Shown here: positions 18,175 through 26,095 of the stretch, piece after piece
Layout: each line of letters begins with the position of its first letter
How positions within the stretch are numbered: the first letter of the stretch is position 1
Source of the DNA: SFHK01 sp964554795
GTDB lineage: Bacteria; Bacillota; Clostridia; Christensenellales; Aristaeellaceae
Length of the DNA stretch: 64,000 nt
Direction: 5' to 3'
Assembly (NCBI GenBank): GCA_964554795.1
Contig: CAZKQB010000013.1
Coordinates: 4,763-68,762 of the forward strand
The notes under the pieces: generated by a model
Seen by the model: only the letters and a program-made list of their open reading frames with translations
Database searches by the model: none
What the model was told of the DNA's origin: nothing
Translations under genes and position numbers: made by a program

Positions 18175-18797
18175 CCGCGAACACCCTCCTTTCGCTTCGC
18201 GCCGCGCGCGCAGCGCTCGATCCATTCGCCCAGCAGCTCTGCAAGCAGCACAGCAGAGACGCCGGAAATCACAACCGTGTCCAGCATGCCTGCGCCGCCG
18301 AGACGCAGCGTTTGATCAACCCCGTCTATCCACAGCATCACGGCCTGCGCGATGTCTGCCAGCAGCATGCCGGCTACGCCTGCAATAAACGCGCTTCGGC
18401 GCGAGCGCCCAAACACATAGGCAATCAGCCCCGCCGCAAGCCCATAAATGCCGTTCACATCAAAGGGCATGGCTTCCGGCTCATCGGGAAAGAACCGCCC
18501 GATCGCGTAGACCGCCGCCGCTGTGACCAGCGTTGCCGCCAGCGCACGCAGACGCTCCTTCGCGCTACCTGCCCTTGCCCAGACATATACCGCCAGCCCG
18601 AACGGAACCAGCGCGCCGCCAACGTTAACGCGTACGCGACCAATGGGAATATCCGGGAGCAGCCCGCCAATGAAAATCAGCGCAACAAACAAAAGCGCCT
18701 GTCGGTCCGTCAGCCGCAGCCGGTCGAGCACCCGTTGGCACACGCCTGCGGCAACGAGGATGGATACCAGAATGAGGATCATCTGTCCAATTGACAT
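18171..18797 (-). CDS. DUF1614-like multispanning membrane protein
   Basis: A 208-residue protein with about six hydrophobic helices. The run RLRLTDRQALLFVALIFIGG, a conserved INVGGAL-like segment (VNVGGALVPFGLAVYVW) and GRSRRSAFIAGVAGMLLADI are what I recall of the DUF1614 family, found in Clostridia and related spore formers. Function is unknown. The ATG at 18797 has a strong GGAGGA site. The last four bases overlap the spoIIP start, so the two are translated together, suggesting a sporulation or envelope role. Confidence 0.75.
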   Translation of the reverse strand: MSIGQMILILVSILVAAGVCQRVLDRLRLTDRQALLFVALIFIGGLLPDIPIGRVRVNVGGALVPFGLAVYVWARAGSAKERLRALAATLVTAAAVYAIGRFFPDEPEAMPFDVNGIYGLAAGLIAYVFGRSRRSAFIAGVAGMLLADIAQAVMLWIDGVDQTLRLGGAGMLDTVVISGVSAVLLAELLGEWIERCARGAKRKEGVRG

Positions 18798-18825
18798 ACA
18801 AATTCCTCCGCAAAATGGAATAACG

Positions 18826-18856
18826 CCAGTATGCGCCAAACCGCGCGCGAATATAC
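18826..18856 (-). promoter_or_regulatory. candidate sigma-E-type promoter for the spoIIP operon
   Basis: On the minus strand GTATATT (18856-18850) and CATACTGG (18833-18826) are 16 bases apart. They resemble the sporulation sigma-E boxes (ATATT and CATACANT), with two differences and a slightly long spacer. It lies 28 bases ahead of the ATG. In Bacillus spoIIP is a sigma-E gene. Confidence 0.4.
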
Positions 18857-18918
18857 CCAGTCAATTCGGGCACAATGAAAGGGCGCACCGCGCAAAAACC
18901 ATTTAGGAGGAATGAATC

Positions 18919-19092
18919 ATGTCTCAGAAGCAGGCAAATCCCGATATCCGCTGCCGCGTTACCAGCTGTGCATTTCACTGTGAAAACAAGGATTATTGCT
19001 CCCTCGGCTCCATCCAGGTAGAACCCTGCCCGTGCGGGCATTGCGGCACTCCTGCAGACGAGAGCTGCTGCGGAAGCTATAAGCAGAAGTAA
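18919..19092 (+). CDS. small cysteine-rich DUF1540-type protein
   Basis: A 57-residue protein with nine cysteines (12, 17, 21, 27, 37, 39, 42, 50, 51). The pattern CRVTSCAFHCENKDYCSLGSI followed by CG near the end is that of DUF1540, small proteins probably binding metal, common in Clostridia and often linked to sporulation. GGAGG lies 8 bases before the ATG, and a strong terminator follows directly. It is monocistronic and divergent from the spoIIP operon. Function unknown. Confidence 0.85.
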   Translation: MSQKQANPDIRCRVTSCAFHCENKDYCSLGSIQVEPCPCGHCGTPADESCCGSYKQK

Positions 19093-19103
19093 TTTAATAA
19101 GCC

Positions 19104-19146
19104 AAAGGGCGCCCGAACATGCTGCATGCTCGGGCGCCCTTTCTCT
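19104..19146 (+). terminator. intrinsic terminator of the DUF1540 gene
   Basis: Perfect 13-base arms AAAGGGCGCCCGA (19104-19116) and 19130-19142, ending in CTTTCTCT. Confidence 0.9.
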
Positions 19147-19287
19147 GTCCTTATCCGTTTGAGCATCGTATTTTCCCGGTTCCCCCGAAGACCTTGAGAG
19201 AACCAAAGCCCTCTCGAATTCCAATCTTCCCCGTCGGTTCTCCGCGGAAAATCGTTTTCTTTTTGCCGTACGTGGAGCCTCCGCCCC

Positions 19288-19323
19288 ATAAAAAACTGCC
19301 CCGCCGTTTGATGGCAGGGCAGC
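19288..19323 (-). terminator. intrinsic terminator of the hydrogenase operon
   Basis: On the minus strand CTGCCCtGCC and GGCgGGGCAG (19321-19296) form a stem followed by TTTTTTA, just past the stop at 19339. Confidence 0.85.
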
Positions 19324-19338
19324 TTCTGTGAAAGCCGA

Positions 19339-21108
19339 TTATTCGTACAGGGGACGCTTGGTATACGTGGTATGGAGCAGCTCATGCGCCTTATGGCTAT
19401 TGGGCTTCTCGAAGTACTCATCGTACAGCTGCTTGATGGCAGGCAGCTCGTGGGACTTGCGCACGGGCTTCGCCGCATCCTCGTCGTAGAGCGCCTTGGC
19501 ACGCAGACCCTTCACGTCCACATCCTCGCGCACGATCGGGGAAACGATCGGCTGACCGCCGCCGTTTACGCAACCGCCGGGGCAGCCCATGACCTCGATG
19601 AAGGTGTACTTCTTCTCGCCGGCCTTGACTGCATCGAGCAACTTCGCGGCGGCGCCAGTAGAGTTCGCCACGGCCACGGACACTTCCAGACCCTTGAGGT
19701 TGTAGCAGGCTTCCTTCACGCCCTCGAAACCGCGAACATCGGTGAACTCGAGCTTCTCGAGCTTCTCGCCGGTGATGACCTCGTAGGCCGTGCGTAGCGC
19801 AGCTTCCATAACGCCGCCGGTGACGCCGAAGATAACAGCAGCGCCGGAGGATTCGCCCAGGATCGGATCAAAGTCCTCATCAGGCAGGGCATTAAAGTTG
19901 ATGCCGCTCATCTTGATCATGCGGGCAAGCTCACGGGTCGTGATAACGATATCGACATCGCTCAGGCCGTTGTGTCCCAGCTCGGGGCGCTTGCACTCAT
20001 ACTTCTTCGCGGTGCAGGGCATGACGGACACGACCACGATCTTCTCGGGATCAATGCCCTCCTTCTCGGCGAAGTAGCTCTTGATAACCGCGCCCTCCAT
20101 CTCGTGAGGAGACTTGCAGGTGGAGAGGTTCGGAATGAATTCCGGATAATAGGTCTCGCAGAACTTGATCCAGCCCGGCGAACAGGACGTGATCATCGGC
20201 AGCACGCCGCCGTTGTTCACGCGGCCGACCAGCTCGGTCGCCTCTTCCATGATGGTGAGGTCGGCGGCAAAGTCGGTATCGAACACCTTCTTGAAGCCCA
20301 GACGGCGCAGCGCGGCAGCCATCTTTCCGGTAACGGAGGTGCCCATCGGAATGCCGAATTCCTCGCCCAGCGCGGCGCGCACCGCGGGAGCGGGCTGCAC
20401 GACGACGTACTTATCCGGGTTGGACAGCGCCTCGAAGACCTCGGCGGTATCGTCCTTCTCGGTGAGCGCGCCGGTCGGGCACACGGCGATGCACTGGCCG
20501 CAGTTGATGCAACCGGTTTCGGCCAGACCCATGTTCCAGGCGGGCAGAATCTGCGTTTTGAAGCCGCGCTTCACGGGACCGATTACGCCGACGGACTGCA
20601 TCTTGCTGCATACGGCGACGCAGCGGCGGCACAGCACGCACTTCGCGTTGTTGCGCACGATGGCTACGGAGGAGTTGTCCACGTCCGTCTCGGTCATGGG
20701 GCCTGCAAAGCGGGCTTCATCCTCAACGCCATACTCGCGGCACAGCGCCTGCAATTCGCAGTTGGTGGAGCGAACGCAGCTCAGGCAGCGCTTGTCATGG
20801 TTGGAGAGCAAAAGCTCAAGGTTTACGCGGCGAGCCTTGCGAATCGCGGGGGTGTTCGTCTTCACCTCGACGACCTCTCCGGTCACACGATTCTTCGGCA
20901 GCGCCTCAACGGGATACACGCAGGCAGCCTGCAGCGCACGGCCGCCAGCCTCGACAACACACATACGGCAAGCGCCGATTTCGTTGATATCCTTCATATA
21001 GCAAAGCGTGGGAATTTTGATGCCCGCCTGCTTCGCCGCCTCAAGGATCGTGGTTCCGGCAGGAACGCTTACGGGAATGCCATCAATTTTGAAATTGACC
21101 ATATTCAT
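19339..21108 (-). CDS. hndD: [FeFe] hydrogenase catalytic subunit (HndD/HydA type)
   Basis: A 589-residue catalytic subunit that makes or consumes hydrogen. All cluster ligands are visible: [2Fe-2S] Cys36, 47, 50, 63; the His-type [4Fe-4S] His104, Cys108, 111, 117; two ferredoxin-type clusters Cys157/160/163/167 and Cys200/203/206/210. The H-cluster ligands are Cys309 (TSCSPGW), Cys365 (MPCTAKKYE), Cys509 and Cys513 (MGCPGGC). The active site is therefore intact. It is the last gene of an operon encoding diaphorase and NuoE-like subunits. That suggests an NAD(H)-linked, electron-bifurcating complex in the cytoplasm; bifurcation is inferred from the gene set. Confidence 0.96.
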   Translation of the reverse strand: MNMVNFKIDGIPVSVPAGTTILEAAKQAGIKIPTLCYMKDINEIGACRMCVVEAGGRALQAACVYPVEALPKNRVTGEVVEVKTNTPAIRKARRVNLELLLSNHDKRCLSCVRSTNCELQALCREYGVEDEARFAGPMTETDVDNSSVAIVRNNAKCVLCRRCVAVCSKMQSVGVIGPVKRGFKTQILPAWNMGLAETGCINCGQCIAVCPTGALTEKDDTAEVFEALSNPDKYVVVQPAPAVRAALGEEFGIPMGTSVTGKMAAALRRLGFKKVFDTDFAADLTIMEEATELVGRVNNGGVLPMITSCSPGWIKFCETYYPEFIPNLSTCKSPHEMEGAVIKSYFAEKEGIDPEKIVVVSVMPCTAKKYECKRPELGHNGLSDVDIVITTRELARMIKMSGINFNALPDEDFDPILGESSGAAVIFGVTGGVMEAALRTAYEVITGEKLEKLEFTDVRGFEGVKEACYNLKGLEVSVAVANSTGAAAKLLDAVKAGEKKYTFIEVMGCPGGCVNGGGQPIVSPIVREDVDVKGLRAKALYDEDAAKPVRKSHELPAIKQLYDEYFEKPNSHKAHELLHTTYTKRPLYE

Positions 21109-21147
21109 TTGGCTTCCTCCTAAACTCTTGGATCGTTCGCGAACGGC

Positions 21148-22944
21148 TTACTTCTTGGAGATCGCGCCGAACTTGCACTTCTCCATGCAGGCGCCGCACT
21201 TGAGGCACTTGGACTGATCGATGGAGTGCGGCTGGCGGACGGCGCCGGAAATCGCGTTCACGGGGCAGTTTCTCGCGCACAGCGTGCAGCCCTTGCACTT
21301 CTCGGGATCGATGTGGAACTGGAGAAGATGCTTGCAGACGCCGGCGGGACAGCGCTTTTCATAGATGTGCGCTTCATATTCGCTGCGGAACTGGCGGATG
21401 GTGCTCAGCACCGGGTTCGGCGCGGTCTGGCCCAGGCCGCACAGCGCGGTAGCCTTGATGGACTGCGCCAGATCCTCCAGGCGCTCGATATCGCCGTCTT
21501 CGCCCTTGCCGTCGCAGATGCGATTGAGGATGTCCAGCATGCGGCGGGTGCCGACGCGGCACGGCGTGCACTTTCCGCAGGACTCGTCCACGGTGAAGTC
21601 GAGGAAGAAGCGGGCGATGTCAACCATACAGTTGTCCTCGTCCATGACGATCATGCCGCCGGAGCCCATCATGGAGCCGGCCGCGATCAGGTTATCGTAG
21701 TCGATCGGGGTATCCAGCATAGAAGCCGGGAGGCATCCGCCGGAGGGACCGCCGGTCTGCACGGCCTTGAAGGCCTTGCCATTGGGGCAGCCGCCGCCGA
21801 TGTCGTAGATGATTTCACGCAGCGAGGTGCCCATGGGAACCTCGACCAGACCCGCATTGTTGATCTTTCCGCCCAGCGCGAAGACCTTGGTGCCCTTGGA
21901 CTTCTCGGTGCCCATGGAAGCGAACCAGTCTGCGCCGTTCAGGATGATCTGCGCGATGTTGGCGTAGGTTTCAACGTTGTTCAGGATCGTGGGCTTGCCA
22001 AACAGACCCTTGACGGCCGGGAACGGCGGACGGGGACGCGGCTCGCCGCGCATGCCCTCGATGGAGTTCATCAGAGCGGTTTCCTCGCCGCATACAAACG
22101 CGCCGGCGCCCAGACGGATATGCACGTCGAAGTTGAAGCCAGTGCCGAAGATGTTGTTGCCCAGCAGGCCGTACTCATGCGCCTGCTCAATGGCGATTTC
22201 GAGGCGCTTTACGGCGATCGGGTATTCCGCGCGCACGTAAACATAGCCTTCGTCCGCGCCAATGGCGTAGCCGGCGATAGCCATGGCCTCCAGCACGCAA
22301 TGGGGGTCGCCCTCAAGAACGGAGCGATCCATGAACGCGCCCGGGTCGCCCTCGTCCGCGTTGCAGCAAACGTACTTCTTGCCGGTGGACGGCATGGCGA
22401 ACTTCCACTTGAGACCGGTGGGGAATCCTCCGCCTCCGCGTCCACGCAGGCCGGATTTGAGCACGGTGTCCACGACATCCTCGCGGCTCATCTCGGTCAG
22501 CACCTTGGCCAGCGCCTTGTAGCCGTCAAAGGCGATGTATTCGTCGATGTTTTCGGGATCGATAACGCCGCAGTTTCTCAGCGCGACGCGCTTCTGCTTA
22601 CCGTAGAAGTTGATCTCGTCCAGAGGCTTGATCTGCTTCGTCTCTTCGTCCACAGAGCCCTTGTACAGCAGGTGATTCACAACGCGGCCCTTTACCAGGT
22701 GCTCGGAAACGATTTCATCCACGTCCTCAACCTTCACATGGCTGTAGAACGCGCCCTCGGGATACACAATAACAACCGGGCCAGCAGCGCAAAGGCCGAA
22801 GCAGCCGGTTCTGACCAGTTTGACTTCCTTATCCAGTCCGTTTTCAGCGAGCAGCTGTTCAAAGCGCTCATACAGCTTCATGGAACCGGAGGATGTACAG
22901 CCGGTACCGCCGCAGACCAGAATCGTGGAACGGAAAAGCTCCAT
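21148..22944 (-). CDS. hndC: NuoF-like diaphorase subunit of the hydrogenase
   Basis: A 598-residue NADH-binding subunit in three parts. An N-terminal thioredoxin-like [2Fe-2S] domain has Cys11, 16, 48, 52. The NuoF core (about 125-520) has the FMN/NAD loop GLRGRGGGGFPTGLKW and the cluster motif ESCGKCTPCRVG. A C-terminal two-cluster ferredoxin domain (about 540-598) has CKGCTLCARNC and CLKCGACMEKC. It would pass electrons between NAD(H), ferredoxin and HndD. A strong AAGGAGG site precedes the ATG. It lies 39 bases upstream of hndD. Confidence 0.95.
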   Translation of the reverse strand: MELFRSTILVCGGTGCTSSGSMKLYERFEQLLAENGLDKEVKLVRTGCFGLCAAGPVVIVYPEGAFYSHVKVEDVDEIVSEHLVKGRVVNHLLYKGSVDEETKQIKPLDEINFYGKQKRVALRNCGVIDPENIDEYIAFDGYKALAKVLTEMSREDVVDTVLKSGLRGRGGGGFPTGLKWKFAMPSTGKKYVCCNADEGDPGAFMDRSVLEGDPHCVLEAMAIAGYAIGADEGYVYVRAEYPIAVKRLEIAIEQAHEYGLLGNNIFGTGFNFDVHIRLGAGAFVCGEETALMNSIEGMRGEPRPRPPFPAVKGLFGKPTILNNVETYANIAQIILNGADWFASMGTEKSKGTKVFALGGKINNAGLVEVPMGTSLREIIYDIGGGCPNGKAFKAVQTGGPSGGCLPASMLDTPIDYDNLIAAGSMMGSGGMIVMDEDNCMVDIARFFLDFTVDESCGKCTPCRVGTRRMLDILNRICDGKGEDGDIERLEDLAQSIKATALCGLGQTAPNPVLSTIRQFRSEYEAHIYEKRCPAGVCKHLLQFHIDPEKCKGCTLCARNCPVNAISGAVRQPHSIDQSKCLKCGACMEKCKFGAISKK

Positions 22945-22973
22945 AATGCCTACCTCCTTGTGTGAGCGATAAC

Positions 22974-23339
22974 TTATTTTGCCTCGCTGATGGTATATTC
23001 GACAACGGGCTTGCCATTAACGATATGGTCTTCGACAATGCGGGTGACCATCTCGGGCTTCACATTCACGTACGTGACCTTTTCCTTACCGGGGCAAAGA
23101 ACCTCGACGACGGGCTCATTGGCGCACGTGCCAGCACTGCCGTCCTGCATAACGACGACGTTCAGCAGCTCGTGCTTTCCAAGCTCGTCCAGGAACGCGG
23201 TCACCAGCTCGCGGGCTCCGGCGGCGATACCGCTGGTCGACATACCGACGACAATGCGGACGCCCTCGTGTTCGCGGCGAAGGTTTACCTTGCTCAGCGT
23301 CTTCTGACGGATCGCTTCCAGATCAGCAATGGACTTCAT
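22974..23339 (-). CDS. hndB: HndB-like thioredoxin-fold subunit with few cysteines
   Basis: A 121-residue protein that matches HndB-type [2Fe-2S] subunits in length, operon position and sequence (VVGMSTSGIAAGARE, VTYVNVKPE, EYTI near the end). Only two cysteines are present, Cys72 and Cys82. The positions where I expect cluster cysteines read TSG (Ser36) and DGSAGTC (Ser68). It probably cannot hold a classic four-Cys [2Fe-2S] cluster on its own and may be structural. GGAGG precedes the ATG. Confidence 0.8.
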   Translation of the reverse strand: MKSIADLEAIRQKTLSKVNLRREHEGVRIVVGMSTSGIAAGARELVTAFLDELGKHELLNVVVMQDGSAGTCANEPVVEVLCPGKEKVTYVNVKPEMVTRIVEDHIVNGKPVVEYTISEAK

Positions 23340-23360
23340 GAATACCTACACCTCCACGGT

Positions 23361-23921
23361 TTATTGATGGTTTAATGGAGCCGTCTCCTCTATTCCTTTT
23401 CTCAGACAATCGTGAATCCAGCCAAGCACCTCGGGCGTGTTCAGAGGCACGGCGCTTCCCAGTGTCCTGCGAATTTCGGCGGTGGAAAACTCGAACGCCT
23501 GCGCGCCGTACGCGCAGCGGAGGAAGAAATCCGTCGTTTCGCCGGACGCAGCAATCAGGGTATACAGGGTCTCGGCCAGTCTCCCCATGGGCGGACGGTC
23601 GATATGAGAAGCGCGAAGAGACATTGTGAGCCTTGTGCCCACGCCCGCTCGGCTTTCCAGTGCGAACGCGCCCTCGCACATTTCGCACACTTGCCGCGCC
23701 ATGGGAATGCCCAGCCCGACCGAACGCGTTTTCCGCGTAGTAACAAAGGGGCTGGTTACGCACGCAAGAAGCGCCTCGTCCATGCCGCAGCCATCATCCT
23801 CTATCACAATCGTAATCCGATCGCGATCTGGCTGAAATGAAACGACACTGCGAACGTTTTTCGCACCTGCCGACAGCGAGTTCTGCGCCAGATCAAGAAT
23901 ATAGAGGGAAAGCTCGTTCAT
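23361..23921 (-). CDS. stand-alone histidine-kinase-type ATPase in the hydrogenase operon
   Basis: A 186-residue GHKL-type ATPase domain without a phosphoacceptor domain or membrane segment. The N box DLAQNSLSAGAK (about 10-21), G1 box EDDGCGMD (about 41-48) and G2 box VGLGIPMARQVCEM (about 68-81) are clear. About 60 C-terminal residues are extra. Such proteins sit in hydrogenase operons of several Clostridia, but their job is not established as far as I know; an anti-sigma or sensory role is possible. It starts 3 bases after the hndA stop with only a weak site, so it is probably translated by coupling. Confidence 0.8.
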   Translation of the reverse strand: MNELSLYILDLAQNSLSAGAKNVRSVVSFQPDRDRITIVIEDDGCGMDEALLACVTSPFVTTRKTRSVGLGIPMARQVCEMCEGAFALESRAGVGTRLTMSLRASHIDRPPMGRLAETLYTLIAASGETTDFFLRCAYGAQAFEFSTAEIRRTLGSAVPLNTPEVLGWIHDCLRKGIEETAPLNHQ

Positions 23922-23924
23922 GCA

Positions 23925-24398
23925 TCAGGCCTGACGATACTTGGCCAGGATGCCGGGGATCATGTCCGGAATCAGATTTCCGTACACATCGTCGTTGATC
24001 ATCATTACGGGAGCCAGACCGCAGGCGCCCAGGCAGCGGGTGTCCTTAATCGTGAACAGGCCGTCCGCGCTGGTCTTGCCAACCTTGGTATCCAGTTCCT
24101 TGCAGACGCGGTCGAGCACGTCCTTCGAGCCCTTGACGTAGCAGGCGGTGCCCAGGCACACACCGATGACGTATTCGCCGCGCGGATCCAGTGCAAACTG
24201 GGAATAGAACGTGGCGACGCCGTAGACCTCGCTCAGCGTGGTGCCAAGACCCTCGGCGATGCGGATCTGAACATCCTTCGGCACATGGCCGAACAGATCC
24301 TGAGCGGACTGCAGCGTCCTCATGACGGCGCCTTCCTGCCCCTTGTTCGCAGCGATAATCTGATCGAGCTGAGCATACTTTTCCTGATTGACCGGCAT
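23925..24398 (-). CDS. hndA: NuoE-like [2Fe-2S] subunit of the hydrogenase
   Basis: A 157-residue subunit of the NuoE/HndA family with a helical N-terminus and a thioredoxin-like ferredoxin domain. The cluster ligands are Cys81, 86, 122 and 126 (GVCLGTACYV and TRCLGACG). It pairs with the NuoF-like subunit in electron transfer from NADH. The ATG at 24398 follows GGGAGG; 54 more codons are open upstream but would precede the promoter. It is the first gene of the operon. Confidence 0.94.
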   Translation of the reverse strand: MPVNQEKYAQLDQIIAANKGQEGAVMRTLQSAQDLFGHVPKDVQIRIAEGLGTTLSEVYGVATFYSQFALDPRGEYVIGVCLGTACYVKGSKDVLDRVCKELDTKVGKTSADGLFTIKDTRCLGACGLAPVMMINDDVYGNLIPDMIPGILAKYRQA

Positions 24399-24438
24399 AG
24401 ACGAAACCTCCCTATCAGAAATGGATAGATCATGCAGG

Positions 24439-24473
24439 GACGAGCGTATAGCTCGTCGCATTTCATTATACCA
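24439..24473 (-). promoter_or_regulatory. hydrogenase operon promoter with overlapping palindrome
   Basis: Minus-strand TGGTATAAT (24473-24465) is an extended -10 box. A GACGAGC/GCTCGTC palindrome (24439-24457, 5-base loop) follows at the predicted transcription start, 41 bases ahead of hndA. It could be an operator or a 5' hairpin on the transcript. No good -35 box is seen. Confidence 0.6.
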
Positions 24474-24585
24474 TATCCTCTTGAATAATGCAGTAACAAA
24501 CGCAATATTTAACGCACCTAACTTGCAATACTCCGCATTTTTTGCCGGAAATCCGACCAAAATACCCGTGTTTCTGCCATGAATG

Positions 24586-24629
24586 CAGAAAAATGGAACC
24601 GAAGCAGATATTCACGCCCGGTTCCATTT
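24586..24629 (-). terminator. intrinsic terminator of the TSUP permease gene
   Basis: Arms 24591-24601 and 24619-24629 (AAATGGAACCG) pair perfectly with a 17-base loop and are followed leftward by TTTTTC. Confidence 0.8.
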
Positions 24630-24648
24630 CCTCACAGTCAATCTGTTT

Positions 24649-25407
24649 TTATGCAAACCACTCGTATGCAAGCTTTACGACAATCAAGCCCATCACGCCC
24701 AGCATAACGTAGCGAATGAATTTCGCGCCGCGCCGTACGGCCAGCCGGGAGCCAACCCAGCCGCCCAGCGTGGAAAACACGATGGCCGGCAATGCCAGCG
24801 CATAGAGCACCCTGCCGTTCAGGATGAATGACACGAGCGACGCAATGTTGGACGCCGTGTTCACCGGCTTGGACGTGCCGGATGCGGTTACGGCCTCCAT
24901 GCCGCACAGCCACGTAAACGCCAGTGTCAGGAACGTGCCGGTTCCGGGGCCGAAGAAGCCGTCATAGAAGCCGATCACAAGCCCCGTAACCGTGCACAGT
25001 AGCAGCGTGCGTACCGTAACCGGGCGCGGCTCCGGACGCCTGTCGCCGCGAAACGCCACAATCAGCGCAACCAGCGGCACCAGCACCGTCATCAGCACGC
25101 GCACGGTCTGCTCATTTAAAAGCTTCAGCACCTCCGCGCCCAAATACGCACCCGGAATCGCGCCCAGTATGGCGCACAGCGCCGGCTTCCACAGCACCTT
25201 GCCGCTTTTCATGTATTTCAGCGTCGCCGAAAGCGAGCCGCAGCAGGCAGACATTTTGTTCGTACCGGCCGCCAGCGTGGGTGAAAGCCCCGCCAGATAA
25301 TATGCGGGCAGTGAAATCAGCCCGCCGCCTCCGCCGATGGCGTCCACCACTGCGGCCAGAAACACCAGCGGGCACACGATCAGATACATAGATAGCGTAA
25401 CGTTCAT
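24649..25407 (-). CDS. TSUP/TauE-SafE-family permease
   Basis: A 252-residue integral membrane protein with about seven or eight helices. VVDAIGGGGGLISLPAYYLAG near the N-terminus and GFYDGFFGPGTGTFL in the second half are the paired repeats of the TSUP family. These proteins move sulfite, sulfonates, sulfur compounds or other small organic anions. The ATG at 25407 has a GGAAGGA site; the frame runs 38 codons upstream without a better start. Nothing in the neighbourhood names the substrate. Confidence 0.88.
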   Translation of the reverse strand: MNVTLSMYLIVCPLVFLAAVVDAIGGGGGLISLPAYYLAGLSPTLAAGTNKMSACCGSLSATLKYMKSGKVLWKPALCAILGAIPGAYLGAEVLKLLNEQTVRVLMTVLVPLVALIVAFRGDRRPEPRPVTVRTLLLCTVTGLVIGFYDGFFGPGTGTFLTLAFTWLCGMEAVTASGTSKPVNTASNIASLVSFILNGRVLYALALPAIVFSTLGGWVGSRLAVRRGAKFIRYVMLGVMGLIVVKLAYEWFA

Positions 25408-25481
25408 AAATCGTCCTTCCCCCCAGTCGCCTTGCAGGCAAATACGTCCTTTGCAAGCATACCACGCACGCCACGTCCGCA

Positions 25482-25931
25482 TCAACGCTGCTTTCGTGAA
25501 TTCTCGTCCTTGGAAAGCCACTCCAGCACAACCTGATCCGCGTACAACTCGACGACGAGGTCGCTCGTTTCCTGAAGCAGCTCGATTCGCATGGCGCCGT
25601 ATGCCACAAAATGATTCAGATACTGCAGCGCATGTTCCTTTCGCGCAAGCTCAAACAGCTTCTTCGGTTTTCGCTGTACATAGACGCGCTCATACCTTCG
25701 ACTCTCATAGGCATACAGCTTAAATTCCTCCTCCGTCAGGCGTATCCGCATGCGCAGCGTATCCGCCTCCGGATGAATGCACCGCACGGCGTCGCGACAG
25801 GCAATCGCCTCCTCAAACGAAAACAGCAGCCAGCCGTCTGCCAGCGCGATTTCCCTTACTGCGCAATCGTGCGGCACGGGAATGGTCGGCAGCTTTTCTT
25901 CCATCAGGCCGTATGCTTCCACAGACACCAT
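25482..25931 (-). CDS. unknown cytoplasmic protein
   Basis: A 149-residue protein I do not recognise. It has no signal peptide or membrane helix. The sequence is rich in charged residues, alternates strands and helices, and contains two near-duplicate hydrophobic-acidic stretches (REIALADGWLLFSFEEAI and DLVVELYADQVVLEWLSKDE). Normal codon use, a GAGGAG site before the ATG at 25931 and a TATAAT box (25965-25960) support a real gene. It is divergent from the COG0523 GTPase genes and upstream of the TSUP gene. Confidence 0.65.
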   Translation of the reverse strand: MVSVEAYGLMEEKLPTIPVPHDCAVREIALADGWLLFSFEEAIACRDAVRCIHPEADTLRMRIRLTEEEFKLYAYESRRYERVYVQRKPKKLFELARKEHALQYLNHFVAYGAMRIELLQETSDLVVELYADQVVLEWLSKDENSRKQR

Positions 25932-26095
25932 TCGTATCGCTCCTCTCTCATCCCGTTCCATTATAGCACAGGCTTCGCCGGTGGGAAAAGATTTTCCCGC
26001 ACGATTCAAAGGTTTACATTTACGGGGCTATAAATTTCGCATTGAACGTGCTACAATATAGGGTACATTTTGAAAGGTTCAAAGAGGGTGTTCTT

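Noticed and set aside
21226..22965. 579-codon rightward open frame opposite hndC
   Set aside because: Same antisense effect; no known domain and no start signals.
24481..24500. TTGAATAATGCAGTAACAA as a Rex (NADH sensor) operator upstream of the hydrogenase operon
   Set aside because: The half-sites resemble TTGTTA but the spacing is 19 rather than 18 and the central symmetry is poor.
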